64,000 nucleotides of DNA from Paenimyroides marinum. GTDB lineage: Bacteria > Bacteroidota > Bacteroidia > Flavobacteriales > Flavobacteriaceae. Shown here piece by piece: positions 27,694-36,602 of this stretch. The notes under the pieces are model-generated. The model was not told the origin of the DNA and did no database searches. It saw only the letters and a list, made by a program, of their open reading frames with translations. The translations under genes were made by a program, and so were the position numbers. Location of the stretch: contig NZ_FNXE01000002.1 of assembly GCF_900108395.1 (NCBI RefSeq), forward strand, positions 1-64,000, given 5' to 3'. Each line of letters opens with the position of its first letter. Within the stretch, counting starts at the first letter, position 1.

Positions 27694-28416
27694 TTATTTG
27701 AATCGTTCGGCATATAATTCGAATAGCCTTGTTACATCAAAATAAAGACCTTCTAGTCGGTCAGCATTCTCTGTTTCTTCCTTATCATCATCAGTGTATT
27801 TAACAGCCAAAAAATCATAAGATCTACCTTCGTTGTCAGTTAACAAGCTTTGTCCACTTACATTTAAATCTAACGTTTGCATTATGTAATATTCGTGTGT
27901 TGTAGAAATCACATCCATTGCTGTTTCTTGGGTAAGTCCATTACCGGTTTCAAGTAAAGCACCTAATAGTTTGTCATATAAAGCACCTAATTTATTATAT
28001 TTATCAAGATTGTTTGTAATATGATATGCTGTTAATAAAATGTCGAATGCTTCAAAATCAATAAATAACTCTTTTGCTATCAGGTTTTCATTATAAGTAA
28101 TAATTTCATTCCATTGTTCGTCAGAGATATTTTCAGATTGGTAATATTTAAGAATTTTTTCATCAAGAGTATGACGATTGTGAACCTTGAAATCATTCAT
28201 TAAAGAACTACCATAATACAGATGGTGTAAATGGGTAGTTGTTAATGTAGTATCTAATTCAACAAATCGCTTTTTTAGATTTTGGAAATAGAATTCAGAA
28301 TCTTTATTCTTAATTTCTTTTTCAATAGATTTATAATCTACTTTTTTTGTATTAGGACTTTGTTGAGAGAAAACATTTAAACTAAATATTAAAAAAGCTA
28401 GAGTAATAATTTTCAT
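27694..28416 (-). CDS. DUF4919-type secreted protein, unknown function
   Basis: 240 residues with a signal peptide (1-17, ending VFSQ). LDTTLTTTHLHHLYYGSSL near residue 52 resembles the LTxxxYRYLYYGY block of DUF4919 proteins, and the helical middle with the C-terminal YDFLAVKYTD near 205 also fits. It is 9 bp upstream of nth on the same strand and could share its transcript. Function unknown. Family call from memory of the motif. Confidence 0.6.
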   Translation of the reverse strand: MKIITLAFLIFSLNVFSQQSPNTKKVDYKSIEKEIKNKDSEFYFQNLKKRFVELDTTLTTTHLHHLYYGSSLMNDFKVHNRHTLDEKILKYYQSENISDEQWNEIITYNENLIAKELFIDFEAFDILLTAYHITNNLDKYNKLGALYDKLLGALLETGNGLTQETAMDVISTTHEYYIMQTLDLNVSGQSLLTDNEGRSYDFLAVKYTDDDKEETENADRLEGLYFDVTRLFELYAERFK

Positions 28417-28465
28417 AAAGTATGGGTTTATTTATAATTTTACCAAAAATAGTAAATTTTAATTT

Positions 28466-28918
28466 ATGACCACATTACAAACAGGCGATAAAGCTCCAAA
28501 CTTTTCAGGAATTGATCAAAATGGAAATACTGTAAATTTATCAGACTTTAAAGGTAAAAAAGTAGTGTTGTTTTTTTATCCAAAAGCTTCAACTCCTGGT
28601 TGTACTGCCGAAGCTTGTGATTTACAAAACAATATTGAGCGGTTTATTGCGGAAAATTATCAAATTGTTGGTGTAAGTGCCGATTCTCAAAAAAGACAAT
28701 TGAATTTTGCTGTAAAAAATAATCTGAATTATCCGTTAATCGCCGATGAAGACAAAACAATCATTAATGCGTTTGGCGTTTGGGGACCAAAAAAATTTAT
28801 GGGACGCAAATACGACGGAATTCACAGAACTACCTTTATTATCAATGAAAAAGGAATTATTGAAGATATTATCTCAAAAGTAAAAACAAAAGAACACAGC
28901 AACCAGATTTTAAAATAA
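28466..28918 (+). CDS. bcp: thioredoxin-dependent thiol peroxidase (BCP/PrxQ)
   Basis: 150 residues, the usual length of bacterioferritin comigratory protein. The peroxidatic Cys lies in ASTPGCTAEACDLQ (about 45) with the resolving Cys five residues later, the PrxQ arrangement. KVVLFFYPKA before it and VSADSQKRQLNFA after it are typical. It reduces H2O2 and organic hydroperoxides in the cytoplasm. Starts 49 bp from the divergent DUF4919 gene. Confidence 0.95.
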   Translation: MTTLQTGDKAPNFSGIDQNGNTVNLSDFKGKKVVLFFYPKASTPGCTAEACDLQNNIERFIAENYQIVGVSADSQKRQLNFAVKNNLNYPLIADEDKTIINAFGVWGPKKFMGRKYDGIHRTTFIINEKGIIEDIISKVKTKEHSNQILK

Positions 28919-29135
28919 AATGAGTGCTACTTATTTTATACCAAGATATGTTTAAACTCGCCACTTCTGGTAGCGTAACAAAGTGAAGCCTTTCTACAAG
29001 CTCAAAACAGGCTATGGAGAAGTCTTTGAAATTATAAGATCTCGACTTCGCTTGAAGTGAATAAAATATTAATTATATTCTATTTTGGTGTAAAGTTCGT
29101 GATAATCATAATATTTAATAATAAATGTTTGAATC

Positions 29136-29990
29136 ATGAAGTATATTCAATTAAATAACGGCAACAAAATACCGTCTATTGGCTTTGGCACATACAAAGC
29201 AACGGAGCAAGAAGGGATAGAATCGGTAAAGCAAGCCTTGCAAAACGGTTATCGGTTATTAGATAGCGCAGCTAAATATGAAAACGAAGAAGCGGTTGGG
29301 TTAGGTATTAAAGAAAGTGGTATTCCGCGCCAAGAGATTTTTGTTACAACAAAGGTTTGGAGAGAAAATTTAGGATACGAACCGACTAAAAAGGCTGTGG
29401 AAGAATCTTTAAAAAAACTTCAATTAGATTATATTGATTTGTATTTGATTCATTGGCCGGCAAACTTTAAAAATTTTGGTAACGACTGGAAAAAGGTAAA
29501 TGCGGAGACATGGCGTGCCATGGAAGAACTGCAACATGAAGGAAAATTAAAATCAATTGGTGTAAGTAATTTCTGGATCGAACATTTAGAAGCTCTTTTG
29601 GAAACTGCAAAAGTTATGCCTGCAATCAACCAGATCGAATTTCATCCCGGGTATTGGCAGCCTGAACTAAAAGATTATTGTAATGCTAAAAATATTCTAA
29701 CAGAAGCTTGGTCGCCCTTAGCAAGAGGTCAGGTTTTCTCGAATGAATTGCTCCAAAATATTGCACAGAATCATCAAAAATCAATTTCACAAGTGTGTTT
29801 GCGTTGGTGTTTGCAACATCAGGTTATTCCAATTCCTAAGTCAACAACTTTAGAAAGAATTAAAGATAATATTGACGTTTTTAATTTTGAACTAACCCCA
29901 GAAGAAATGGAACAAATCAATCAAATTCCAGCAATGGGTTTCAGTGGAGAATTACCCAACGAATGGCCTGATCGTGTTCCTGTCAGCTAA
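29136..29990 (+). CDS. aldo/keto reductase
   Basis: 284 residues forming the AKR TIM barrel. LLDSAAKYENEEAVG (catalytic Asp and Tyr, near 43-50), VTTKVW (catalytic Lys near 75), DLYLIHWPAN (catalytic His near 107), IGVSNF near 142 and IPIPKSTT near 232 (NADP-binding) are all intact. It reduces carbonyls with NADPH; the physiological substrate is not readable. Stand-alone gene with 217 bp upstream that includes a degenerate repeat. Confidence 0.93.
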   Translation: MKYIQLNNGNKIPSIGFGTYKATEQEGIESVKQALQNGYRLLDSAAKYENEEAVGLGIKESGIPRQEIFVTTKVWRENLGYEPTKKAVEESLKKLQLDYIDLYLIHWPANFKNFGNDWKKVNAETWRAMEELQHEGKLKSIGVSNFWIEHLEALLETAKVMPAINQIEFHPGYWQPELKDYCNAKNILTEAWSPLARGQVFSNELLQNIAQNHQKSISQVCLRWCLQHQVIPIPKSTTLERIKDNIDVFNFELTPEEMEQINQIPAMGFSGELPNEWPDRVPVS

Positions 29991-30171
29991 AACACATGCA
30001 AAAAGAAACCATTGAACCCTATACATTCGTTTTTGGCAGAAACAATTGCCCTTTCATTAATCGTTGTTAAAATTCTACCAAACGACAGATCAATTCCTTA
30101 AATTTCAGAAAATTTAACTGCGACAGATTATTCAACATAACAATTAATATATACTACGAAAACTATTGTAT

Positions 30172-30888
30172 TTACAGTACTTTATCAACAAGTAAGTTCT
30201 TATCTAAATCTTCATATTTGTATTTTATGATGTCGTCTTTTACAAATTGTGTAATACTTTTGGTGCGGATAAATCCTCTGTCCATGATAAAATCGGTTGT
30301 TTTAGTACCATTTCCGGCTGTATGGTGGAAATCCCAAATTTTATCAGGAGAAATCTGTGGTGTTTCATTGATAAACTGGTTAAACCATGCTGTTCTGTTT
30401 TGGTGGACTTCTCTTGTGTAAAGTGGAGTGGAAGACCATATTTTAGGTTTCCATGCTAATTCAGTAACGTGAAGTTTTTCTTCGTCCCAAATCAATTCAA
30501 AAGCTTTAAATTTCTCAGTATTTGCTTTGTTTTGCGGTTCTATTAATACAATAGTGAAAGGTTCAATGCCGCTAAAATCAAATGTTTTTAGAAATTCCAT
30601 TATATTTTTTGCTTGAAGCAGTTCTGTCATTGCAATCCCTCTGCTAAGTCGGTAGCTGTCTTTTCTTTCGTGTGGTACTTTTCCTCCGTTCATCAAACTG
30701 GCAACTCTACCGTTTTTATTGGCACCAATCCAGGTTCCGCCTGCTTTTTTGTCTTTCGGATAAATCAAAATATCTCCATTGTGTTCGTATTCCATTGGTG
30801 GAATGGTTTCACGCATAGGTTGTTCATCCCGATTGCTCGTCAAAACAAATTTATCATCGGTTATAGGGAAAAATGTAAGCGTACACAT
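30172..30888 (-). CDS. NRDE (TANGO2) family protein
   Basis: 238 residues starting MCTLTFFP with the family-naming motif SNRDE near 18-22 and KKAGGTWIGANKNGRVASLMNG near 46-67. Cys2 could become the N-terminal nucleophile after Met removal, as in Ntn hydrolases, but this is inference. TANGO2 homologues have been linked to haem handling in other organisms. Single gene. Confidence 0.88.
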   Translation of the reverse strand: MCTLTFFPITDDKFVLTSNRDEQPMRETIPPMEYEHNGDILIYPKDKKAGGTWIGANKNGRVASLMNGGKVPHERKDSYRLSRGIAMTELLQAKNIMEFLKTFDFSGIEPFTIVLIEPQNKANTEKFKAFELIWDEEKLHVTELAWKPKIWSSTPLYTREVHQNRTAWFNQFINETPQISPDKIWDFHHTAGNGTKTTDFIMDRGFIRTKSITQFVKDDIIKYKYEDLDKNLLVDKVL

Positions 30889-31102
30889 AAGATGCTATTT
30901 TTTACTTATCAAATTTACAATTTATTCATAAGATTATGTAAGATCAATACCGCATCTGGATTTTTAAGGTATTTTGAGTTTGAAAAAGAGAAGATAAAAA
31001 GTGTAGAAACCGGAAGATATTCTGAAATTGCAGGAGCTCCGTAGATGAAACATGGATAATGTATAGTATAGTAAAGACAATCTTTCAATTTTATATTAAA
31101 TT

Positions 31103-31133
31103 GAAAAAAAAGACTTCCGATTGGGAAGTCTTT
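31103..31133 (-). terminator. terminator of the PNGase F gene
   Basis: Stem AGACTTCC / GGAAGTCT with a 6-nt loop. On the minus strand it is followed by T7, 7 bp beyond the stop codon. Confidence 0.8.
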
Positions 31134-31139
31134 CTATGG

Positions 31140-32174
31140 TTAATCTGTAACCACAGGTTTTGTAATTGGATTATTGCTTTTAACCACCACAAAAGTAGAA
31201 ATGGCATAATACGCTTCACCGTTACCGTTATTGTTTGTCCAATCTTCAAATTCATATTCAAATCCAAAACTAGACCCGAATAATGTTTTTTGAAGGTTAT
31301 CAAAACGAACCGGAACAACCATTCCCGGACACCAGCCCGCACGATCCGGCTTCCAGTTACCTGGTGATTGATTGTTAATTGGATTGTCTGCACAACCAAT
31401 CCCCTCTAAATTATGTTCGAAAGTTTGTGTACCGTTAATGTTGATATGATGGGTTCTGTAACACCATTCGGCACATCCGCGTCCATCGGTATCGTTTGGT
31501 GTGGCGTGCCCCCAACCTGAAATAATCGTTCTTAAATAAGCAATTTCGGTAGTTGCAGCAATGTTTATCTGTTTGTCCATATCAAAATCATGTGTTTTAC
31601 CATAAGGAACACCGTCAATTGACGATTTGTTATACTGAAAAACAGGAACCACAGCTGAATATTTATAATCAGGAGTTCCATATTCAAAATCAAAATCAAC
31701 GCTGTAAGTTCTTCCTTTCGCGTTCCATGTTTCGGTATAAATTTTTAGTTCGGTTGAGCCTGTTAATAAAGATTTAAAATCGGTTACGTCAATTTCATAT
31801 CCTCTTTCTAATTTTTCGGTTCCCACCCAATATGGAGTAATAAAACGTCCGATTTCATACCATTCGTTCGAAGTTTTATCTTTTACATAGATGTTTGCAA
31901 AACGATCCCACTCATCACAATCTTTATTCGGACAAAAATCTTGAATGTACATTTTCACCGTTTTAATATTCTCAATATCTGTAGGAAAACTAACTGTCTT
32001 TTCTGCACTTTGCGATGCACCATCTGCAAAAGCTACTTTTACTTTTTCAAATGTTTTTACATTGGTAATTTTTGGTTCGTCAGGTTGTGGTTCATCTATG
32101 TCTTTTGGTGTGTTATCATCTCCGCAAGACATCATGGTTAAGATTAACCCTAATAAATATAAAGTTTTCTTCAT
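31140..32174 (-). CDS. PNGase F-type peptide-N4-(N-acetyl-beta-glucosaminyl)asparagine amidase, lipoprotein
   Basis: 344 residues, collinear without gaps (offset 30) over the N-terminal and central part with mature Elizabethkingia PNGase F as I recall it. It removes N-glycans from glycoproteins by cutting the GlcNAc-Asn bond. Catalytic residues align: Asp60 is D90 (CDEWDR), Glu118 is E148 (IYTETW) and Glu206 is E236 (GCAEWC). RFITPYWVGTEKL, QYNKSSIDGVPYGK and NNQSPGNW are conserved. The N-terminus differs: a lipobox (LTMMSC, Cys17) followed by GDD and a Pro/Asp-rich tether, so this form should be lipid-anchored, perhaps on the cell surface. Monocistronic, with its own terminator. Confidence 0.93.
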   Translation of the reverse strand: MKKTLYLLGLILTMMSCGDDNTPKDIDEPQPDEPKITNVKTFEKVKVAFADGASQSAEKTVSFPTDIENIKTVKMYIQDFCPNKDCDEWDRFANIYVKDKTSNEWYEIGRFITPYWVGTEKLERGYEIDVTDFKSLLTGSTELKIYTETWNAKGRTYSVDFDFEYGTPDYKYSAVVPVFQYNKSSIDGVPYGKTHDFDMDKQINIAATTEIAYLRTIISGWGHATPNDTDGRGCAEWCYRTHHININGTQTFEHNLEGIGCADNPINNQSPGNWKPDRAGWCPGMVVPVRFDNLQKTLFGSSFGFEYEFEDWTNNNGNGEAYYAISTFVVVKSNNPITKPVVTD

Positions 32175-32291
32175 AAAAGATATAGTAAATGTTAATGAAT
32201 TGTAAATATACTTTAATTTGTAATATAATCTGTATTTCTTTAGAAATTTTAAAAATTAACGAAATACGTTTAACTTTACAAAAAAGTAAAA

Positions 32292-34400
32292 ATGCAGTAC
32301 AATATTTTAGATACACCTATTGAATACCTGAAAGGAGTTGGTCCTCAAAGAGCTGATGTATTGAAAAAAGAATTGCAGATTTTTACGTATAAAGACCTGG
32401 TTAACTTTTATCCTTATAAATATCTTGATCGTACCAAATACTATAAAATCAACGAATTAAATGCGGGGTTGAATGCAGAAATTCAAATTGTTGGGAAAAT
32501 TATCAGGTTAAAAACCGTTGAGCAAAAAAGAGGCAGTAGATTAGTTGCTGTGTTTACCGATGGTTATGGTGAAATGGAATTGATATGGTTTCAGGGACAA
32601 AAGTGGATGAAAGAAAATTTACAAATCAATCAACCGTATGTAATTTTTGGAAAGATCAATCATTTCAACGGAATATTTTCAATGCCACACCCCGAAATGG
32701 AAACCGTTGAAGAGCACAAAAAAAGTTTGCAATCTGCTTTGCAACCCGTGTATCCATCTACAGAAAAATTAACCAAAAAGAATATTTCTAACAGAAGCAT
32801 TACCAAAATGATGCAGCAGGTTTTTATAGAAACACATCATTTATTCAAAGAAGTTTTTCCTGAAAATTTAATAAACGAACTGAGGTTGTTGCCTAAAAAT
32901 GAGTCATTTTTTAATATTCATTTTCCTAAAAGTTCTGAATTATTGAACCGGGCACAATTTCGGTTAAAATTTGAAGAATTGTTTTTTATTCAGTTGCAAT
33001 TGCTGTCTAAAAATGTGGTACGTAAACAGAAAATTAAAGGATTTGCCTTTGAACAAGTGGGCGATTATTTCAATATGTTTTATCACGAACATTTGCCTTT
33101 TCCGCTGACCAATGCCCAAAAACGGGTTTTAAAGGAAATCAGAACCGATATGGCACGCGAAGCTCAAATGAACCGTTTATTGCAAGGCGATGTAGGGGCC
33201 GGAAAAACCATTGTTGGTTTTATGTCAATGTTACTGGCGTTAGACAACGGTTTTCAGGCATGTTTAATGGCTCCGACCGAAATTTTAGCCAATCAGCATT
33301 TCATCGGAATAAAAGAAATGGCTGATAAAATAAGCATCAATGTGGCACTCTTAACCGGATCTACAAAAACAAAAGAACGCAACCAGATCCACGAAGATTT
33401 GCTCAATGGAAGCATTCATATTTTAATAGGAACACACGCTTTATTAGAAGATAAAGTGCAATTTAAAAATTTAGGATTATCCATCATCGATGAACAGCAC
33501 CGTTTTGGTGTGGAACAACGTTCTAAAATGTGGAAGAAAAATATATTACCACCCCATGTGTTGGTTATGACCGCCACTCCAATTCCCAGAACACTTGCAA
33601 TGAGTTTGTACGGCGATTTAGATGTTTCGGTGATTGATGAATTACCGCCGGGAAGAAAACCCATTCAAACACTTCATTTCTTTGAAAGCAAACGCTTACA
33701 AGTATGGCAGTTTATCAAACAGGAAATCGCAAAAGGCAGACAAATCTATATCGTTTATCCGCTGATTCAGGAAAGTGAAAAATTGGATTATAAGAATCTG
33801 ATGGAAGGTTATGATGCTGTCAGCCGTGATTTTCCATTGCCTGATTATCGTGTAAGCATTGTGCACGGACAAATGACTCCGAAAGATAAAGATGCCGAAA
33901 TGGAACGTTTTGTAAAAGGAGAAACCCATATTATGATTGCTACTACGGTGATTGAAGTGGGTGTTAATGTGCCCAATGCATCGGTAATGATTATTGAAAG
34001 TGCAGAGCGTTTTGGGTTGAGCCAGTTACACCAGTTACGGGGAAGAGTAGGGCGTGGTGCCGAACAAAGCTATTGTATTTTAATGACCGGCAATAAATTA
34101 AGCAATGATACCAAAATACGTATGGATGCTATGTGTAAGACGAATGATGGCTTTGAAATTTCTGAAATCGATTTAAAGTTGCGTGGACCGGGTGATATTA
34201 TGGGTACACAGCAAAGCGGCGTTTTAAATTTGCAGATTGCCGATTTAGTCAAGGATCAGGAAATTTTAAAATTGGCAAGAATAAAAGCCATTGAGCTTTT
34301 AAAACAAGACATCAATTTTGAAAAACCGGAACATCAGGCGTTAAAATCTGCCTTTGAAGTCCTTGCCCGAAAAAATAATATTTGGAATTATATAAGTTAA
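32292..34400 (+). CDS. recG: ATP-dependent DNA helicase RecG
   Basis: 702 residues. N-terminal wedge/OB region (about 1-210, with EYLKGVGPQRADVL at the start) followed by helicase domains: GDVGAGKTIV near 300, DEQHRFGVEQR near 400 (DEQH box), MTATPIPRTLAMSLYGDLD near 420, and VGVNVPNASVMIIE and QLRGRVGRG near 560-585. RecG remodels stalled replication forks and branched DNA. Its end overlaps the reading frame just before rdgB, with 5 bp between the stop and the rdgB ATG. Confidence 0.96.
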   Translation: MQYNILDTPIEYLKGVGPQRADVLKKELQIFTYKDLVNFYPYKYLDRTKYYKINELNAGLNAEIQIVGKIIRLKTVEQKRGSRLVAVFTDGYGEMELIWFQGQKWMKENLQINQPYVIFGKINHFNGIFSMPHPEMETVEEHKKSLQSALQPVYPSTEKLTKKNISNRSITKMMQQVFIETHHLFKEVFPENLINELRLLPKNESFFNIHFPKSSELLNRAQFRLKFEELFFIQLQLLSKNVVRKQKIKGFAFEQVGDYFNMFYHEHLPFPLTNAQKRVLKEIRTDMAREAQMNRLLQGDVGAGKTIVGFMSMLLALDNGFQACLMAPTEILANQHFIGIKEMADKISINVALLTGSTKTKERNQIHEDLLNGSIHILIGTHALLEDKVQFKNLGLSIIDEQHRFGVEQRSKMWKKNILPPHVLVMTATPIPRTLAMSLYGDLDVSVIDELPPGRKPIQTLHFFESKRLQVWQFIKQEIAKGRQIYIVYPLIQESEKLDYKNLMEGYDAVSRDFPLPDYRVSIVHGQMTPKDKDAEMERFVKGETHIMIATTVIEVGVNVPNASVMIIESAERFGLSQLHQLRGRVGRGAEQSYCILMTGNKLSNDTKIRMDAMCKTNDGFEISEIDLKLRGPGDIMGTQQSGVLNLQIADLVKDQEILKLARIKAIELLKQDINFEKPEHQALKSAFEVLARKNNIWNYIS

Positions 34401-34405
34401 AAAAA

Positions 34406-34981
34406 ATGAAAATAATCTTTGCATCAAACAATAAAAATAAGGTTCAGGAAATTCAAAATCAACTGCCTGAATTTATTCAAATTATAACTTTAGAAGAAAT
34501 TGGCTGTACCGAAGAAATTGCTGAAACGGCAGATACCATTGAAGGAAACGCCCTTTTAAAAGCGAATTATGTAACTGAAAAATATGGTTTGCCTTGTTTT
34601 GCCGATGACACCGGTTTAGAAATTGAAGCCTTGAACGGAGCTCCCGGAGTGTATTCGGCCCGATATGCCGGCGAAGATAAAAATGCGGAGAAAAATATGG
34701 ATCTGGTTTTAGAGAAAATGCAAAACGAACCCAACAGAAAAGCACAGTTTAAAACCGTAATTGCTCTAAACATTAATGACCAGCAGCATTTATTTACAGG
34801 AATTGTAACTGGTGAAATTAGAAAGGAAAAAACAGGAGCAAACGGTTTTGGTTACGATCCCATTTTTGAACCTGAAAATCTTGGTAAAACTTTTGCCGAA
34901 ATGACATTGGAAGAAAAAAACAAATTAAGCCATCGCGGCAGAGCAGTTGAGCAATTGATTGAGTTTTTGAATAATCTTTAG
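34406..34981 (+). CDS. rdgB: non-canonical purine NTP pyrophosphatase (RdgB/HAM1)
   Basis: 191 residues from the ATG at 34406. The start is placed there because MKIIFASNNKNKVQEI is the family N-terminus (an in-frame ATG at 34382 lies inside recG). FADDTGLEIEALNGAPGVYSAR near 67, GFGYDPIF near 147 and LSHRGRA near 177 are signature motifs. It hydrolyses dITP/ITP/XTP to keep inosine and xanthosine out of nucleic acids. Probably co-transcribed with recG. Confidence 0.95.
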   Translation: MKIIFASNNKNKVQEIQNQLPEFIQIITLEEIGCTEEIAETADTIEGNALLKANYVTEKYGLPCFADDTGLEIEALNGAPGVYSARYAGEDKNAEKNMDLVLEKMQNEPNRKAQFKTVIALNINDQQHLFTGIVTGEIRKEKTGANGFGYDPIFEPENLGKTFAEMTLEEKNKLSHRGRAVEQLIEFLNNL

Positions 34982-34988
34982 ATTGTAT

Positions 34989-35489
34989 TTATTCTAATTT
35001 CCAATCCGTCAAAACTAAAGTTATAATTGCGTGAGGCCAAATTTCAACACCTGACAATTTTGGTCTCACAGGTAAAATACTTGTTGATTTCCAATCATTA
35101 CTATCAGGCGTATACATAAGGGCAGTGTAAATTAAATTTTTATCAAAAGGGTTTTTTACAGTTAAAAACATTGAAACTTTACTTCGATCTTCTGCATATT
35201 GTTCAAAATCAACTTCAATAGTTTTTTCAGGATAAAGATTTTCCTTTACTACTTTCATTGAAAAAATCGTATCGTTTCTAATTTCAGTTTCAATAAATAA
35301 CTTTTCGGTTGGATATAATTGAAGAATATTGTCTTTTACAAAATATGGTGAAGATTCAACATTCATTCCATAATTTTGCTCACTATTCATCACAATATTC
35401 AAATAAAATGGATCTCTATAACTTTTTTCATTTTGCGAGAAACTTAATAGCGTAAGCAAATTGAATAGTAATAAAAAAATGCTTTTCAT
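34989..35489 (-). CDS. secreted protein of unknown function
   Basis: 166 residues with a signal peptide (1-18, ending SFSQ). The rest looks beta-rich (KLFIETEIRND, KVSMFLTVKNP, AIITLVLTDWKLE) with no recognisable motif. It sits alone between convergent rdgB and the DUF2490 gene 110 bp upstream. Coding looks real because the signal peptide and codon use match neighbours. I cannot assign a family. Confidence 0.65.
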   Translation of the reverse strand: MKSIFLLLFNLLTLLSFSQNEKSYRDPFYLNIVMNSEQNYGMNVESSPYFVKDNILQLYPTEKLFIETEIRNDTIFSMKVVKENLYPEKTIEVDFEQYAEDRSKVSMFLTVKNPFDKNLIYTALMYTPDSNDWKSTSILPVRPKLSGVEIWPHAIITLVLTDWKLE

Positions 35490-35599
35490 AAAATTTATTA
35501 ATTAGGTTGATGTTTTTAATTCAAAAGTAAGTTATTTATTAACGTTAACTATTAAAATTATAAAATAATAAACATACAGAATTTAAGTTTTTATCTCAG

Positions 35600-36370
35600 T
35601 TAAAACAAATCTTTAAAAACCATATCAAATGCAAAATAATCAACAGCATAACTGTTCGTTGCTCCAACAATATTTTTCATATATCCCAAACTAAAAGTAA
35701 CGGGAATTTTCACAGGTGAATAAGAGTAATACAAAGAAAAACGACTTTCACGATAATTAAAATCAGACCATTGGGTGGTTTCTTTGCTTATTGAAAACAG
35801 TTGTTCTGAATTAAATGTTAATTTATGATGTTTGTCCGCATCTAAATTTATGGCTAATTGCAAACGGAAGCGTGAACGCAATTGAAAATTTTCATAAGTA
35901 TTTGTAAAATCAGGAGCATAGAATTTTCTAAATTCTTGTCGGATGGTAGGTGTAAATTTTAAACGTCCGGTTTTAAAAATATACGAAAACCTGCCATAAA
36001 TCCGAAATTCTTGTTTCCATTTTGGATCATCTTCTTCATAAGGAAACGTGTCTGAGTATTCGTTTTGTTTTCGGTAACTTAACGCCACAGAATACTGCAA
36101 GTTGTTATGAAACTGATGATAAAACTCTTGATTAATAACAAAAATTGCCGGTTTATGAAAAGGATTGTTCGTATCGGGATTACTTTTTCTGCCCACGCCA
36201 ACATAAGTCATCGACTGCCAATTTTTATATTGTATGGTATCAAGCTGCTGCTGTACCCCAACGGCGAACCAATTGGCATTGTTTGCTTTCCCCAGCCCCG
36301 GAGAACTTATTTGAGCAGTGATGGTGTTTGCAAAACAAAGAACCAATAGGAATGTAAAATGTTTTTTCAA
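35600..36370 (-). CDS. DUF2490 outer membrane barrel-like protein with a TTG start
   Basis: 256 residues. Signal peptide (1-19, ending ITAQ), WFAVGVQQQL near 34, and many alternating strands with aromatic girdles (LQYSVALSYR, FRIYGRFSYIF, FRLQLAINLD, FSLYYSYSP) fit DUF2490, a presumed small outer membrane beta-barrel. The start codon is TTG: the next upstream in-frame codon is a stop six codons earlier and there is no ATG, while TTG places KKHFTFLLVL correctly as a signal peptide. Function unknown. Confidence 0.75.
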   Translation of the reverse strand: MKKHFTFLLVLCFANTITAQISSPGLGKANNANWFAVGVQQQLDTIQYKNWQSMTYVGVGRKSNPDTNNPFHKPAIFVINQEFYHQFHNNLQYSVALSYRKQNEYSDTFPYEEDDPKWKQEFRIYGRFSYIFKTGRLKFTPTIRQEFRKFYAPDFTNTYENFQLRSRFRLQLAINLDADKHHKLTFNSEQLFSISKETTQWSDFNYRESRFSLYYSYSPVKIPVTFSLGYMKNIVGATNSYAVDYFAFDMVFKDLF

Positions 36371-36551
36371 TTTAATAGGATATTTAGTTTATTACTTTTA
36401 AAATCATGCAACAAAGTAAATCCTGAAATTGGGAAACATTTGGGAACGAAATTTTTTACATTATCTTTTGTTTACTATAAAATGTTTTTTTAGTTAAGAT
36501 CCGCTTCATTTTAAACAAAATATAAAAACAAATACCTTTTCTTGTATTAAA

Positions 36552-36583
36552 ATTGAGAATCAGCAAAAAAATCCGTACCTTTG
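36552..36583 (+). promoter_or_regulatory. bacteroidete-type promoter of the DEAD-box helicase gene
   Basis: ATTG at 36552-36555 and TACCTTTG at 36576-36583 with 20 bp between them. The ATG is 20 bp downstream, giving a very short leader of about 12 nt. Confidence 0.75.
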
Positions 36584-36602
36584 CACCTATTTTAAAAATT
36601 AT

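Noticed and set aside
29996-30070. 24-codon ORF (MQKETIEPYTFVF...) 6 bp after the aldo/keto reductase
   Set aside because: Short, no terminator or conservation evidence; could be a degraded gene end but cannot be supported.
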